From Margaritifera margaritifera (Eukaryota; Mollusca; Bivalvia; Unionida; Margaritiferidae), in the NCBI GenBank assembly GCA_029931535.1, contig JAQPZY010001423.1, forward strand, positions 1,137,501 to 1,201,500: a DNA stretch of 64,000 bases. Direction: 5' to 3'. Made by a program: the position numbers and the translations under genes. This document shows, piece after piece, positions 44,204 through 55,239 of this stretch. The stretch's first letter is position 1. Every line of letters begins with the position of its first letter. A model generated the notes under the pieces. The model saw nothing but the letters and a program-made list of their open reading frames with translations, searched no databases and was not told the DNA's origin.

Positions 44204-45040
44204 AGGCTAGAATTTAACTTTTTTTGGTTGCTACTTGCATTTCTTTGTGACTAGAGAAAAATTACATTTGCAAATCCTATTCTCTGCTGGATGCTTTTTA
44301 AACCTGTTATTTTACCTACAGAGTAATACATATAGTATGATCCAGAAATTTTATAACAGAAAGAAACCACTCAAGACCAAAACCTCCTGAAACCAAGATT
44401 CTCGTGAAACTAAGACTTTTCTGGTTCCAAATTTTTCCTTCTTTAATTTCAATACAAAAATTATTCAGAAAACAAATTCTGGGTCTCAGATTTCATTTTT
44501 ACACTGAAATGAACCTCATAAAACTAAAACAAACTCGAAACGTGACCAGGTGGCTGCCAGACGCCAGTTATGAGGTCAGTCAATGATCAGGAAATAGCCT
44601 AAGGCCACCCTTGAAGTAAAACAAAGTCTGACACACAATGGCACAGATTACAACCAGTGTAAACAATAAGCTGATCAGTAGCTTTTACACCTGGCTATAG
44701 TAAACTCTTGCAAAGTTAATTGTTTGTAATATAGTGTCAGTGGCCATACAAAGCAAAGGAGATTAGGTTTATCTGACAATCTATGTCTGATAATATACAC
44801 TTAAATAATCCTCAAACAACTGGCTTTTGAACTTAAAACAAAGCTTGTGCCCTCATCTTTGACATTTTACCTAACAAAGACCAACAAAAGAACAATGACA
44901 AAAAGCTACATGCAACTCATTTTCATCTTTATGAAAAAAAGTCTAATTGCACATGTCCCATTTTTGACCTTCAAACTTTATTATAAATAAAAAGATAATA
45001 AAACATTTCAATGACTTGCAGTTTCAGCAACATCTGTAAT
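44204..45040. other. ATM intron, nothing coding
   Basis: Around 44340-44540 there are words ('ctcaagaccaaaacctcctg', 'ttttccttctttaatttca') that recur loosely at 57190-57370, suggesting an old shared element. Otherwise nothing recognised. Confidence 0.45.
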
Positions 45041-45041
45041 A

Positions 45042-45128
45042 CAGTGGTCCCCCTCTTATAAGGCCACCCCTTCTGCAGCAGGCAAGTGGCCTTATAAGAG
45101 GGGTGGCCTTTCTAGAGGGGGATCACAC
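45042..45128 (+). mobile_element. Solo end / foldback of a pogo-like element
   Basis: 'cagtggtccccctcttataa', then 'ggccacccc', and its partial reverse complements 'cttataagaggggtggcctt' and 'tctagagggggatcac' form a foldback. It starts after TA, in the style of pogo/Tigger termini. Confidence 0.6.
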
Positions 45129-45339
45129 AGATGTGAGTAATAACTACATATAAAGTATAAAAGGTGCAACTAATTTTTATATATTTAATATTTTCATTTC
45201 AAAATCACAGGAATATTTATGGACTTGATGTGATAAAACTAATTTCAATGTTATATTTTTTTTAAAAATATAAATAATCATCAATCGTAGTGAAAAACCA
45301 CCTTGTAGATAAATTCTAGGCACAAACAATTGGGACGTA

Positions 45340-45605
45340 ATAAAAGATTTAAGAAGGGACATAATAAAAGATTTAAGAAGGGACATAATAAAAAAATTTA
45401 AGAAGGGAGAGAGAGAGTAACAGATTCAAGGGATATAGCAACAGATTTAAGGGACATAATAACAGATTTAAGGGACATAGTAACAGATTTAAAAAGGGAC
45501 ACAGTAACAGATTTAAAATGGGACATAGTAACAGATTTAAGAAGGGACATAGTAACAGACTTAAGAAGTGACACAGTAACTAATTTAAGTGACATAGTAA
45601 CAGAT
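45340..45605 (-). repeat. 21/24-bp minisatellite
   Basis: Units 'gggacatagtaacagattta' with spacers of 21 or 24 bp. The resulting minus-strand ORF (MSLLKSVT repeats) is a repeat product. Confidence 0.88.
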
Positions 45606-46504
45606 GTACATGCATGATTCTGGGCTGTAATAGAATGTCTTTTATAATAACTTTTTTGTGGATATACCTAAAATGGAAATTCCTGTGATATCTCATTATT
45701 CAATTTAATAATTCCTAAGCTTTTAAAATGTGTAGCTATTACCATTTTCAATAATAGCAGTTATTTTACAAAATACAAATAAACCTTTCCTGTAACAGCA
45801 GTTATTTTACACAACTAGAAATCTTCTCACAGCAGTATACTGCACCCCCTTCAAATGTTTTTGTCAAGTTTATGTCTTAAACCTTGATGACTGGCATAAC
45901 ATGACAAATTCCACTCTCACATGCATGTTGATGGATGAGGGGCATTAAACTCTCCTATGTATTCTTAGAACAGAATAGGGATATGAATGAAAAATGGGGC
46001 TGAACATTAACACTTGCCCAACTGCCCGAGACAAGTAAAATTGAGGTCAGGACAAATGAAAGCTAAAGAAGTTGTCAGAATGGGCAAGTAATTTTTGGGT
46101 GTTACTGATAAGCAAATTATAATCTAAAATGGTTAGGTAAAATTGTGAAGTAATTGGTGTTTTAAGTGATGATTTAATTTTTTTTTATTCCACACAATTT
46201 TACCCCTGTAGGTTTCATAATAACTACAATTCTTTAGTGCAAATATCCCATTCTAAACTCAAAACAAAGTTTACCATGCTGCCTAAGTCAGCTATCTTGA
46301 CATTTTTGATCCAACAAAGGATTGTATGTCCAAAACATAATTACATAAGCATCTATTACATTATCTATAGACAATGTTTCAACTAGTGATTTTAATTCAG
46401 ATTTACTATCAAAAGCATATGGTTTCACTGTACAAGTGTGAAACTAGTTTAAAATATTTTCTATCTGCCACACATCAAGTAACCTAATTTAGGTGCAACC
46501 AACG
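45606..46504. other. ATM intron, nothing recognised
   Basis: AT-rich, no coding match. Confidence 0.5.
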
Positions 46505-48215
46505 TACTGTATTTGCCAGCCTATAAGTCGATGAGGAGTATAAGTCAAATTCGCTAATTTCGTCAATTTTCAATCCTTCATCCATATATAAGTCGATGCG
46601 GATTATAAGACGAAGCCAGATCAACACCTTGGCTTCGTCACTTTCGCTAGTAATGGTATCACTATGCTATTCCAGATTAATTGGGAAAATGATTAAGATG
46701 GTCTGTACATGTATTATTTATAGGTACATTGTACGCAATGATATGAACCCCTGTTGTCAACAAATAAGTGCAACTTGTATTCTTACAGCAACAGTAACCT
46801 CATTATCAAATTATATGTACAATAAAAAATAAAAGAACTTGATTAAGACTTGTTATTTTTAGTGAATGCGTGTATGTATCTGTGTCTGAGAGAGAGAGAG
46901 AAAGATGAAACAATGCTATGTCAGTGTGTCAGAACGTATGCATTCAGAGCAGTTTTTACTTTGAGGGAGAGAGAGGTTACAGAACGATTGTAATATGTCT
47001 TGAGTTACCTGATGACTGTGATCTTACTCATTTACATTAGCATTACTGTATTCAATTATCAATTAATATCTCTAAATAAATAGTTCATTCTTGTTTTTAT
47101 ATCCATTATCAGAAATGGCTTTCAAGTGTTATTTACATTCTAATTAAATATGCCTACAGCTTCGGCCAGGTCATTCCAGTTGACACCTGCAGTAGATGTG
47201 ATCAAATTAGTGAGGCTACCAATAGGGAAATGAGGTTACCCATAGGGTATTGTAATCGATCCTGTAAAGCATGTTAATGTATGCAGGACTGTGTAATGAC
47301 CTGTAATGCCAGGTGCTTGCTCATGTAAGTTTCTCAACCAGTGACATCTTTAGATCTCGCCAACAGAAGCGTCGGAGCTTTGAATTCATGAGCAAAGATC
47401 AAACCAAAATGCCGCCTAACTACAGGAAGTGTACATGCACTTACTGATAATGGGTAGCTTTATTTCGTGGGAATATAGAGTTCATTGTATTTGCAAAGAA
47501 AACAACACAGCATGCTAAATGGTCATCTTGGGATTTAAACTAAATGGATATATATGGATATAAATATTGTGAAAAATTAAATATAATTTATATATCTTTG
47601 AAACTGAAGGAGTATGGTATGTATTGTTTTAATTTCCATTGACTACTTTATTACTGTTTTCTCTCTTTGACAAAAGCTTCAGCAAAAAGGGGTCAGTAAG
47701 GTACATTAAGCAAAATAGCATGAAGAAGGGCTGAAATCTCTCTCTCTCTCTCATATCAGGGCATATTTTATTTCGATCGAAAGATGCAATAAGAAAAATG
47801 TGCAATGGAATACCCATGTCCATGTCATGGTCATCCGTTTTCTAACTTGTCTATCCAAATACACACATATGTAAGCAAACTTAAACAACATATATTACTA
47901 GTGCATGCTGCTTTAACACAATTACGTCTGATGCACGTGAATTTAATACTAACAATCACGTAAATATTTTGGAATCCTTCTCAATGTCGGGTCCTATATT
48001 TTTTCGCACACGATCTCTTCCCCAAAATAATAATTTTTTTACACTATACTTTTCGTACTTTGAATTTTTTTTTTTTTTCACGTACGAAAATTTACATCAA
48101 CATACGGTAAAGCAATTTCAATGACATAATCCATATATAAGTCGATTCGGAGTATAAGACGAAGCCCAGCCTTCCAGGTAAAAAAGTATCGACTTATAGG
48201 CCGGCAAATATGGTA
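46505..48215. mobile_element. TA-flanked element, long version of 6883-7201
   Basis: The ends 'tactgtatttgccagcctat' and 'ataggccggcaaatatggta' match the MITE at 6883-7201, inverted. The outer 100 bp on the left and 200 bp on the right align with it. The roughly 1.35 kb between 'agacgaagcc' (near 46617) and 'ccaaaataataattttttta' (near 48012) is absent from the short copy. The interior has no recognisable transposase; the 78-codon ORF at 46596 is unassigned. Confidence 0.85.
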
Positions 48216-49120
48216 CATGTGAACACATGTGTTAACTATCAAATGGTGTTTTCTTTTGGATTTTCATCACCAAAGGAGAGGTAAGATTAGGGTTCAGAAA
48301 AGAGAGGATAAGGTAAAGAAGCCATACAAAAAAATAGTACGAGAGGGACAAACATAGAAAAGAGTTTCTGTCAAAGTGGAAAGAACAGTTTAGATGGCTG
48401 AATATTATGAACAAGTGAGGATGGATGTTACGAGTGCCATGCAGACAGTATATGAATAGTTCTTATAACAGCAGTTCTGACTCCAGTCTTGTGTGTGGAG
48501 CATGTGTATTTAGACTCGATTCAATCAAATTGCATGAATGCAGCACTGCTCACAAATCTCCACAGAAAAAAATGACATTCAATGCCTGAAACGAAAGAAG
48601 ATTGTTTACTGTTCTTACACTTGGGAGATTGAATCATCTCCATCTAGCTCAGCAGCTGTAGCTAATCCTGTATGTACATACATTGTTGGTACTTTAGATG
48701 TTGCCCTTAGAAACTTAAATAAATCTCATAGAGCAAAGTTGTCTCCTTCAGAGATGCTGCCAGAAATTTTCTTAAGAGGGGGAGGTCCCCCACACCTACC
48801 CTCAGAGGGGGGGGGGGGATGATCGGGGGAGGTGGGCAAGGGTAAACTAAGCTGAATGGTAGAAGATGGGTGACAACATTATTATAAGGTGTAGAAACAC
48901 CCAATGTAAAAAAAGCATTTAATGATTTTGTATCACTTCTTTGACAATAAATGTATAAGGTAGCTGCATACCTAATTGTTGCTCAGCTGGTAAATATTCT
49001 TCTTTGTTTCTTATCACTGCCCTTCAAATATGGCTTTGCAAACTGAAAATAATTTTCTGGACCACACAGATCTGTATAGTCATCAGTTTATTTATTGTTT
49101 CAGATGTTAGCCCAATGGTC
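48216..49120. other. ATM intron with a G-rich tract
   Basis: No coding match. A G run of 12 at about 48807-48818, with further G runs after it, could form a quadruplex. Confidence 0.5.
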
Positions 49121-49288
49121 TTTGAAACTCTATCACTGTAGTAGGAACATGTCAGAATATCTTAGAGAAAAAAAATGGGGAAAAAAAATACTTAATCCGA
49201 ATTATATATCTTTATAGGATTTTATTTTGTTTTGTTTTGTTCTTAGATATTCTGACATTTTCTTACTACAGTGATAGAGTTTTAAAGG
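49121..49288. mobile_element. Foldback/MITE with about 45-bp inverted arms
   Basis: The left arm 'aaactctatcactgtagtag', continuing 'catgtcagaatatctta', is mirrored by 'agatattctgaca' and 'cttactacagtgatagagtt' on the right around a 75-bp AT-rich spacer. Confidence 0.82.
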
Positions 49289-50477
49289 TCTGTGGTTACC
49301 TTATTTCGATGAGTAGTGTGAATTTTGCTTTGAGAACTGAATTACCTTTCACAATCAGTTTTTCGTAAAGGCAAGAACTGCTGCAATTATGACCAGTCTG
49401 AATATTTTCGGGAACTGGTTTTCAGGTATCCAAAACACAATTTTCCACAATTCAGGCATGTTGTTCCTTGGATATTTCTGTCGATGTATCAGAATTTCTG
49501 CATGGCCTAAACCGTAGTAAACGACATCATGCCGGTTATTTCTGTATCACAGCTTTCTGCGCTATGTTCAGTTGGCAACAAACCGTCAGATATTTCATCC
49601 TCCCTAGTTTCGTCCTTAACAGATGATCTTTCCATCTCGCTGAGTTTCCTAAAGAAATCTGTTATATTTTGTTTCAACATAACACACTACTGTCGCGCTT
49701 TAGACATTTCTATCGATGGATCAATTTACTACACAGCACCAGGAAACAATTCAATCGGAATACCTCCATAGTTTCTGCAATACTCCAACAGATCTCCATC
49801 ATAAAGGTGCTTGTATTCAAACAATATTCTCCATAGATATAGGATTAATTGAGATCATGGAGAAAAGTAAAAAAAGACGATCTGATCGTCCTAATTAAAA
49901 AACAAAAAATAAAAAAGTCGCGCATTGGGTTCGAGAAATCGCGGGAAGCACAGATAACTTGCGTGATCTTTCCCCCATTGGCTTTTAAAAGTTGCGTGAC
50001 TCTCTATCACTTTTGCGAGAAACCAGCGATACCGCGGCCTGGCAGCATCTCTGCTCCTTAACACTGCCTAGGTTGTTTTCTTAAACATATGCTTAATTTT
50101 GCTGAAGTGTGTTCTAATTCAAGATCTGTTCTATTTACATTTAAATAAATGTGATTACCATAAATTTATGATGCAGGAGTTTTCTTCCCTTCTCATATGG
50201 AGCTGAAATACCTGTAGGTCTGGGCAAGTGATCATAAAAATTAATTTTGAGCCCTGAAAAACCTATACTATTTCATGCTAATGCCATGTTGTTGTAAGGT
50301 AGACAAAAAGGAGAAAGCATTACTTCATTTACTGTCTAAATCAGTAAAGTATCTTAATCAATGTGACATTTTTGTTTTGTGTATCCAACGTTTCTAACTG
50401 AGTATGTGACAAAATATTTTAATAAATTTCCTTTTCATGCATAAACATTGGAAGTTTTTTTTATAATCTATACATAC
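49289..50477. other. ATM intron, nothing recognised; locally CpG-containing
   Basis: The stretch 49910-50040 has more CG dinucleotides ('aaaagtcgcgcattgggttc', 'cgataccgcggcctgg') than its surroundings. An 80-residue plus-strand ORF (49529-49771) has no recognisable family. Confidence 0.45.
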
Positions 50478-50622
50478 GTTTGTCTGCAGCTCTGACAACA
50501 AGCTTAAACAATGCACTGATCTCCTGTTTTCTTTTCTCTCTGTTTGACTGAGTGGTAGAGGATTGACTTTCTCGAGCGTTCTGCAAAGCCTGGGTCTCTA
50601 TGTCTATATATGCACAGACAGC
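50478..50622 (-). CDS. ATM: ATM coding exon (second in window), 145 bp
   Basis: The minus strand reads acceptor ttttttcatag, 48 codons plus one base, then donor aaac|gtatgt. The peptide AVCAYIDIETQALQNARESQ continues SSTTQSNREKRKQEISALFK and ends LVVRAADK plus a split Arg. It aligns with human ATM [40 protein letters not shown] and YFIKCANRR; the QEIS core and the basic run before it are diagnostic. It enters in phase 0 after VFK of exon 55022-55138 and exits in phase 1 into GPRLK of 43912-44076. Confidence 0.93.
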
Positions 50623-50700
50623 CTATGAAAAAACAAACAAATGGTCCAATATAAGACTGCAAAGGCAAGTTGTAAGTCTGTAGGAAAAACATTTTTCAAA

Positions 50701-51715
50701 GCAAAAGTCTCTCAAAGGGACTGATGCTCTACTGGCTAAAAAGAAATTCCAGCAATCCAAAACAAGACCATTTCTTCTTTTTCACTGCTGAGTGTTAAAA
50801 CCATCTTCTTGAGCAATAACATTTTCAATATGGCTGCTGTGGTGGTCATATTGGATGTAAGATCAGCAGGATTTTCATTTCCGACCAACTAACATCATAA
50901 GTCTTTGGTGAAAACCCCATGTCGCTACTGTGCAGGAGGGGTAGCGATAACAGTACTTTGAAGATGGCCACTGTGAAGGCAATACTGGATGTAAGAATGG
51001 TAATATATTCATTTAGCACCAACAAAATATCATAAGAAGTCTTTTCGTGCAAACCCCATGTCAATATGATCATCCACTGAGGACGAATAGCAGTAACAAG
51101 GTTTTTAAGATGGCCAGCATAGTGGCCATATTGGATGTCAGATTGGCATCATTTTCAATTAGGACACCATAAGAAGCCTTCTGGTGAAAACCCCATGTTG
51201 ATTTGACTTTCCGTTTTGGAGCAGCCACACCGGTAACAATATTTTCAACATGGCAGCCAGATTAATGTCAGATCAGCACCATTTCAATTTGGGACCAACT
51301 AGATATCAATAAAAGTCTTATGGCAAAAAACACATGTTGATTCAGTAGCAATAACAAGATTTTCAATATGGCTGACGTGGTGGCCATATTGGATTGGCAT
51401 GATTTTCATTTCAGAGCAACTAGATATCACAAGTCTTTTAGTGTAAACCCATGTTGATATGACCATCTGTTAAGGAGGAGTAGCTACAAGATTTTCAAGT
51501 TGATCACTGTGGTGACCATACTGGCCATCTGAGTGGCATCATTTTCAGTTAGGACTACCCAAGTCTTTGGATAAATAAAGTTTCAAAAGGCAATTGTCCA
51601 AGTAGTTTAGGAGCAGTAGCGATAGCAAACTTTTGCTAACGAAAGGAGAGACAATGGAAAACAGGCCATCCCACAAGCTCTTCCGGTCAATGACCATAGA
51701 GCTAACAATGCATTA
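50701..51715 (+). repeat. Family A element, both ends recognisable
   Basis: The 5' end 'gcaaaagtctctcaaaggga' is a degenerate ACAAGAGTCCCTC...GGGA start. About five core units follow, with the tail 'catcccacaagctcttccgg' and a weakened hairpin ending near 51714. Confidence 0.78.
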
Positions 51716-51839
51716 TTACGATTTGGCTGCATGTTGATATATGTGGACATGCGTTTTAATGTAAACATGTGCATGCAAAAGATTAATTATAAATTCTATG
51801 ATAAAAATTATTGTAAATACTAACAAGATGGAATCATCT

Positions 51840-52534
51840 ATATAGGATAATTTGGTCAAATTCTCTTAATTGATTTTGAGAAGTAGTCATCAAAGGTTTT
51901 TCCATTTTTAGTAACAGCAGCCATATTTGATGGTGGTTCTGCATCGTATGTACAAACTTAATAGCCCTTCACACCAGAATGCTTTCTATCAAGTTTCAAT
52001 AAATTCTACTGAGTGGTTTTTTGAGAAGTCATTTAAACGATTTTCTGTTTTAAGTAATGGTGTACATATCTGATGGCATCACTTGTACAAACTTGAAAAA
52101 AGTTCATGCAAGAATGCTTCATTCAAACATTTGGTCAAATTCTACTAAGCAGTTTGTGAGATATTTAAATGTTCTTCTGTTGTATGAAAAGTAATGGTGG
52201 ACACATTTGATCATAGATCTGCATCATTTGTACAAATCTGAAAGAACTTTATGCCAGGATACTTCAGTCAAATTTGGTAACATTCTGTTGCATGGTTTGA
52301 GAAGTTGTTCAAAGGATTTCCCATTTTTAGTATTTAATGGCGATATTTAATGGCATCATTTGTACAAACCTGCAAGGCTTTTATGCCAGGATGCCATCTG
52401 CCAAGTTTGGTTGAAACTGGTTGTTTTTTTTTAAAAGAAGAAGAAGTTGAAAATAGCAATTGTTAATGGATACATGAAAGACAACACATGATGGATACAA
52501 CCCATACCATAAGCTCACTTGGCCAGGTGAGCTA
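51840..52534 (+). repeat. Family B element, core and 3' end
   Basis: Units with 'cagccatatttgatggtgg' and 'ccaggatgc'; tail 'cccataccataagctcactt' with agctcac...gtgagct pairing at 52512-52533, then aa. Confidence 0.78.
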
Positions 52535-52619
52535 ATTTGGCATTAAGGCCAGGTTAGCTAAACTAAAGCCACAGGGTCAAGATTTGGGGGATATAAGACA
52601 AAAAATTGTGGAAAACACT

Positions 52620-53665
52620 CAAGGTACAACACTGGGACCAACTAGACATCATAAGAAGTCTTTTGGTGAAAACACAATGTTGATATGACCTTCCAATCAT
52701 GAGTAGTGATAACAAGATTTTCAAAATGACCAGGTGGCCAGATTGTAAGTCAGATCTGTATCATCTTCATTCAGGACCAACTTGATATTTTATTGCAAGA
52801 CTTTTTGGTGAAAACCTCATGTCTATCTGACCATCCATTCAGAAGGATTAGTGATGAGATTTTTAAGATGGCCATCATGAAAGCAATTTTGAAAATAAGA
52901 TCGGCTCCATTTTCATTTAGGACAACTAGACATCATAAGAAGTCTTTTGGAGAAACCCCATGTCAATATGGCCATCAAGGTGAGAGGAGGTAGCAATAAG
53001 ATTTTCAAGATGGCCACCATGGTGGCCATACTGGAAGTTAGATCAGCATCATTTTCATATAGGACCAATTAGACACTGTAACAAGTCTTCTGGTGAAAAC
53101 ACCATGTCAACATGATTTTTTTAGGAGGAGTAGCAATAACGAGATTTATACGATGGATACCATAGTGGCCATATTGGGTGTTAGATTGGCACCATCTTCA
53201 CAAAGGATCAGCTAGACATCATAAGAAGTCTTTTTCGTGAAAACCCCATAACCATCCATCCAGGTGGAGTAGTATGACAAGATTTTCAAGATGACCACCA
53301 TGGCAGTTATACTGGAGATAAGATCGGCATTATTTTAAGACCAACCAGACATCATCGAGTAGTTTTCTGGTAAAAACCCCATATTAACATGACCATCCAT
53401 TCTGGAGTAACGATAAAAAGATTTTCGAGATTGTGGTGGCCATATTGGATGTCTGCGCAGCACCATTTTCATTTAGGACCAACTAGACCTTGGGATGGCA
53501 TGCGTAAAGTTTCATGGGAATCCAGGTAGTTGAGGAGGAGCAGCATTGACAAACTTGTATTTGACAAACTTGTATTAACAGACGAATGATGTATGGACAG
53601 ACTATGGCTGATGGACAATAGGCCATCCCATAAGTTCTTCTTGTCTATGGCCAGTAGAGACAGAA
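52620..53665 (+). repeat. Family A element, core and 3' end
   Basis: About six core units ('caagatggccaccatggtgg', 'cattttcatttaggac') and the tail 'catcccataagttcttcttg' ending near 53660. The 5' terminus is missing. Confidence 0.8.
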
Positions 53666-54240
53666 TTTACAGGAACAAAGTGATTTGTAAATATGCACTT
53701 GACCATAATATTTACGATGGGAATCAATGAAAAAAAACCCCACTTCTATATCCTCTGCCAGCTTCATTGGGCAGGGGATAACAGGCAATTTTGGGATGTG
53801 TTTTTTAGATTTTTTTCATTTAATTTAATATCTAATTATTGTACTTACCAAACAGAACCTTGAAAATAAAGAAACTTTCATCTGTCATTTACGCTCATAA
53901 ATTTTAGATACAAGGTACTAACATATCAATTACATTAAATCTTTAAATACTTTGGCACATGGTCATAGCAGGTGGATATGATACATAATATGTAACAGAG
54001 TTTGGGTTATGGCCCCTGGGTGAAGGGGCTGCTTAAAATTGCTAAAAAAATTAAATATTTATATATGTATACATTTTGATTCAGAGCTCATAATGGGTAT
54101 TTTACTCCCTGGTTTCTAACTAATTAAGTTTGGATTAATTATTTAAAATAAACTGTTTTGCATACTTTGAATGCATCCAAAAAATTCTTCGTGCATTTTC
54201 AGTAAATTTATTTGAATAAAATACTTGAATATGCTCCTTA
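53666..54240. other. ATM intron, nothing recognised
   Basis: AT-rich sequence with no coding match. Confidence 0.5.
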
Positions 54241-54261
54241 TCTACAGCTGAGTTGACTGCA

Positions 54262-54997
54262 TAGAAAATGCTAAGTAGGTATGGGGATCTCTGCTCTGGT
54301 TTTTAGTGAATATGCATGCTGCTAAGTGGGTATGGGGATCTCTGCTCTGGCTTTTAGTGAATATGCATGCTGCCACATGGGTATGGGGATCTCTGCTCTG
54401 ACTTTTAGTGAATATGCATGCTGCCACATGGGTATGGGGATCTTGGCTCTGGCTTTTAGTGAATATGCATGCTGCCACATGGGTATGGGGATCTTGGCTC
54501 TGGCTTTTAGTGAATATGCATGCTGCCACATGGGTATGGGGATCTTGGCTCTGGCTTTTAGTGAATGCTGCCACATGGGTATGGGGATCTTGGCTCTGAC
54601 TTTTAGTGAATGCTGCCACATGGGTATGGGGATCTTGGCTCTGGCTTTTAGTGAATGCTGCCACATGGGTATGGGGATCTTGGCTGTGACTTTTAGTAAA
54701 TATGCATGTTGATAAGTGGGTTTGGGGATCTCTGCTCTGGCTTTTAGTGAATGCTGCCACATGGGTATGGGGATCTTGGCTCTGACTTTTAGTGAATATG
54801 CATGCTGCTAAGTGGGTTTGGGAATCTCTGCTCTGGCTTTTAGTGAATATATATGCTGCCACATGGGTATGGGGATCTTGGCTCTGACTTTTAGTAAATA
54901 TGCATGCTGCTAAGAGGGCTTGGGGATCTCTGGCTTTTAGTGAATATGCATGCTGATAAGTGGGTATGGGGATCTCAGCTCTGGCTTTTAGTAAATT
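54262..54997 (-). repeat. 51/45-bp minisatellite abutting an ATM exon
   Basis: Units 'tgggtatggggatcttggct', 'ctggcttttagtgaatatgc' and 'atgctgccaca' are 51 bp; shorter units of 45 bp lack six bases. About 15 copies. The array ends about 24 bp from the donor of the exon at 55022. The frame of that exon runs through the array without a stop to about 54242, giving a 303-codon ORF with repeats of the form FTKSQSQDPHTHVAA. Confidence 0.95.
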
Positions 54998-55021
54998 CAA
55001 TCCTAAAGGAAAGATAATCAC

Positions 55022-55138
55022 TTTGAAAACATAATCCCAGGTAGCACTCTTCCCAGACTGCTTCTGATCCACATTTCTGTCTAGAGATTTCAACACAGGT
55101 GCCTTGCTCAGCAACTGTCGAAGCTTCTCTGCTGCTTT
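55022..55138 (-). CDS. ATM: ATM coding exon (first found in window), 117 bp
   Basis: The minus strand reads acceptor catattttcag, exactly 39 codons, then donor ttcaaa|gtgatt. The peptide KAAEKLRQLLSKAPVLKSLD continues RNVDQKQSGKSATWDYVFK and aligns with human ATM [37 protein letters not shown] (LDR, D.KQ.GK, WD.VF). The start coincides with a human exon boundary directly after ERKK in the TAN motif, so the initiator exon lies further upstream (higher coordinates). An in-frame ATG within the acceptor region could suggest a start at 55153, but homology and the acceptor argue for a splice. Confidence 0.93.
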
Positions 55139-55239
55139 CTGAAAATATGCCATGTTGAAACAGTACTGCAGGATGGATGAAATTTATTTATTGAATATGT
55201 TATTTGTGTTCTTCTCTTATGGCAATTACCCAGGGTATG

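Larger units (their letters stand above)
1778..55138 (-). other. ATM: ATM gene, 5' part: nine coding exons with introns (extends left of the window)
   Basis: Nine exons on the minus strand translate into one collinear chain of about 384 residues matching human ATM from about residue 25 to 412 (human sequence recalled, not searched). All eight junctions use AG/GT and conserve phase. ATM is a very large PI3K-related kinase, recruited and activated at DNA double-strand breaks by MRE11-RAD50-NBS1; this part is its N-terminal helical solenoid. The chain starts within the TAN motif region (ERKK-EVEKFK in human), so the initiating exon is missing. FAT, kinase and FATC domains would lie left of position 1. 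Introns are 4.4, 6.4, 4.8, 6.9, 2.9, 12.9, 10.4 and 3.6 kb in transcript order and are mostly repeats. No coding exon is disrupted. Identification as ATM rather than another PIKK rests on motifs such as YGLDYSNVLLKN, VCSLGEEI and KKRRLESGW. Confidence 0.93.

Noticed and set aside
49529..49771. 80-codon plus-strand ORF as a gene nested in the ATM intron
   Set aside because: No recognisable family, no splice or promoter context, and a length expected by chance.
54326..54712. Plus-strand ORF of repeated MGMGILALAFSEYACCH units
   Set aside because: Antisense translation of the same minisatellite.
54242..55153. 303-codon minus-strand ORF as a complete single-exon gene
   Set aside because: Its first 39 informative codons are an ATM exon bounded by splice sites. 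The rest is intronic minisatellite, and the ATG at 55153 lies in the acceptor region.
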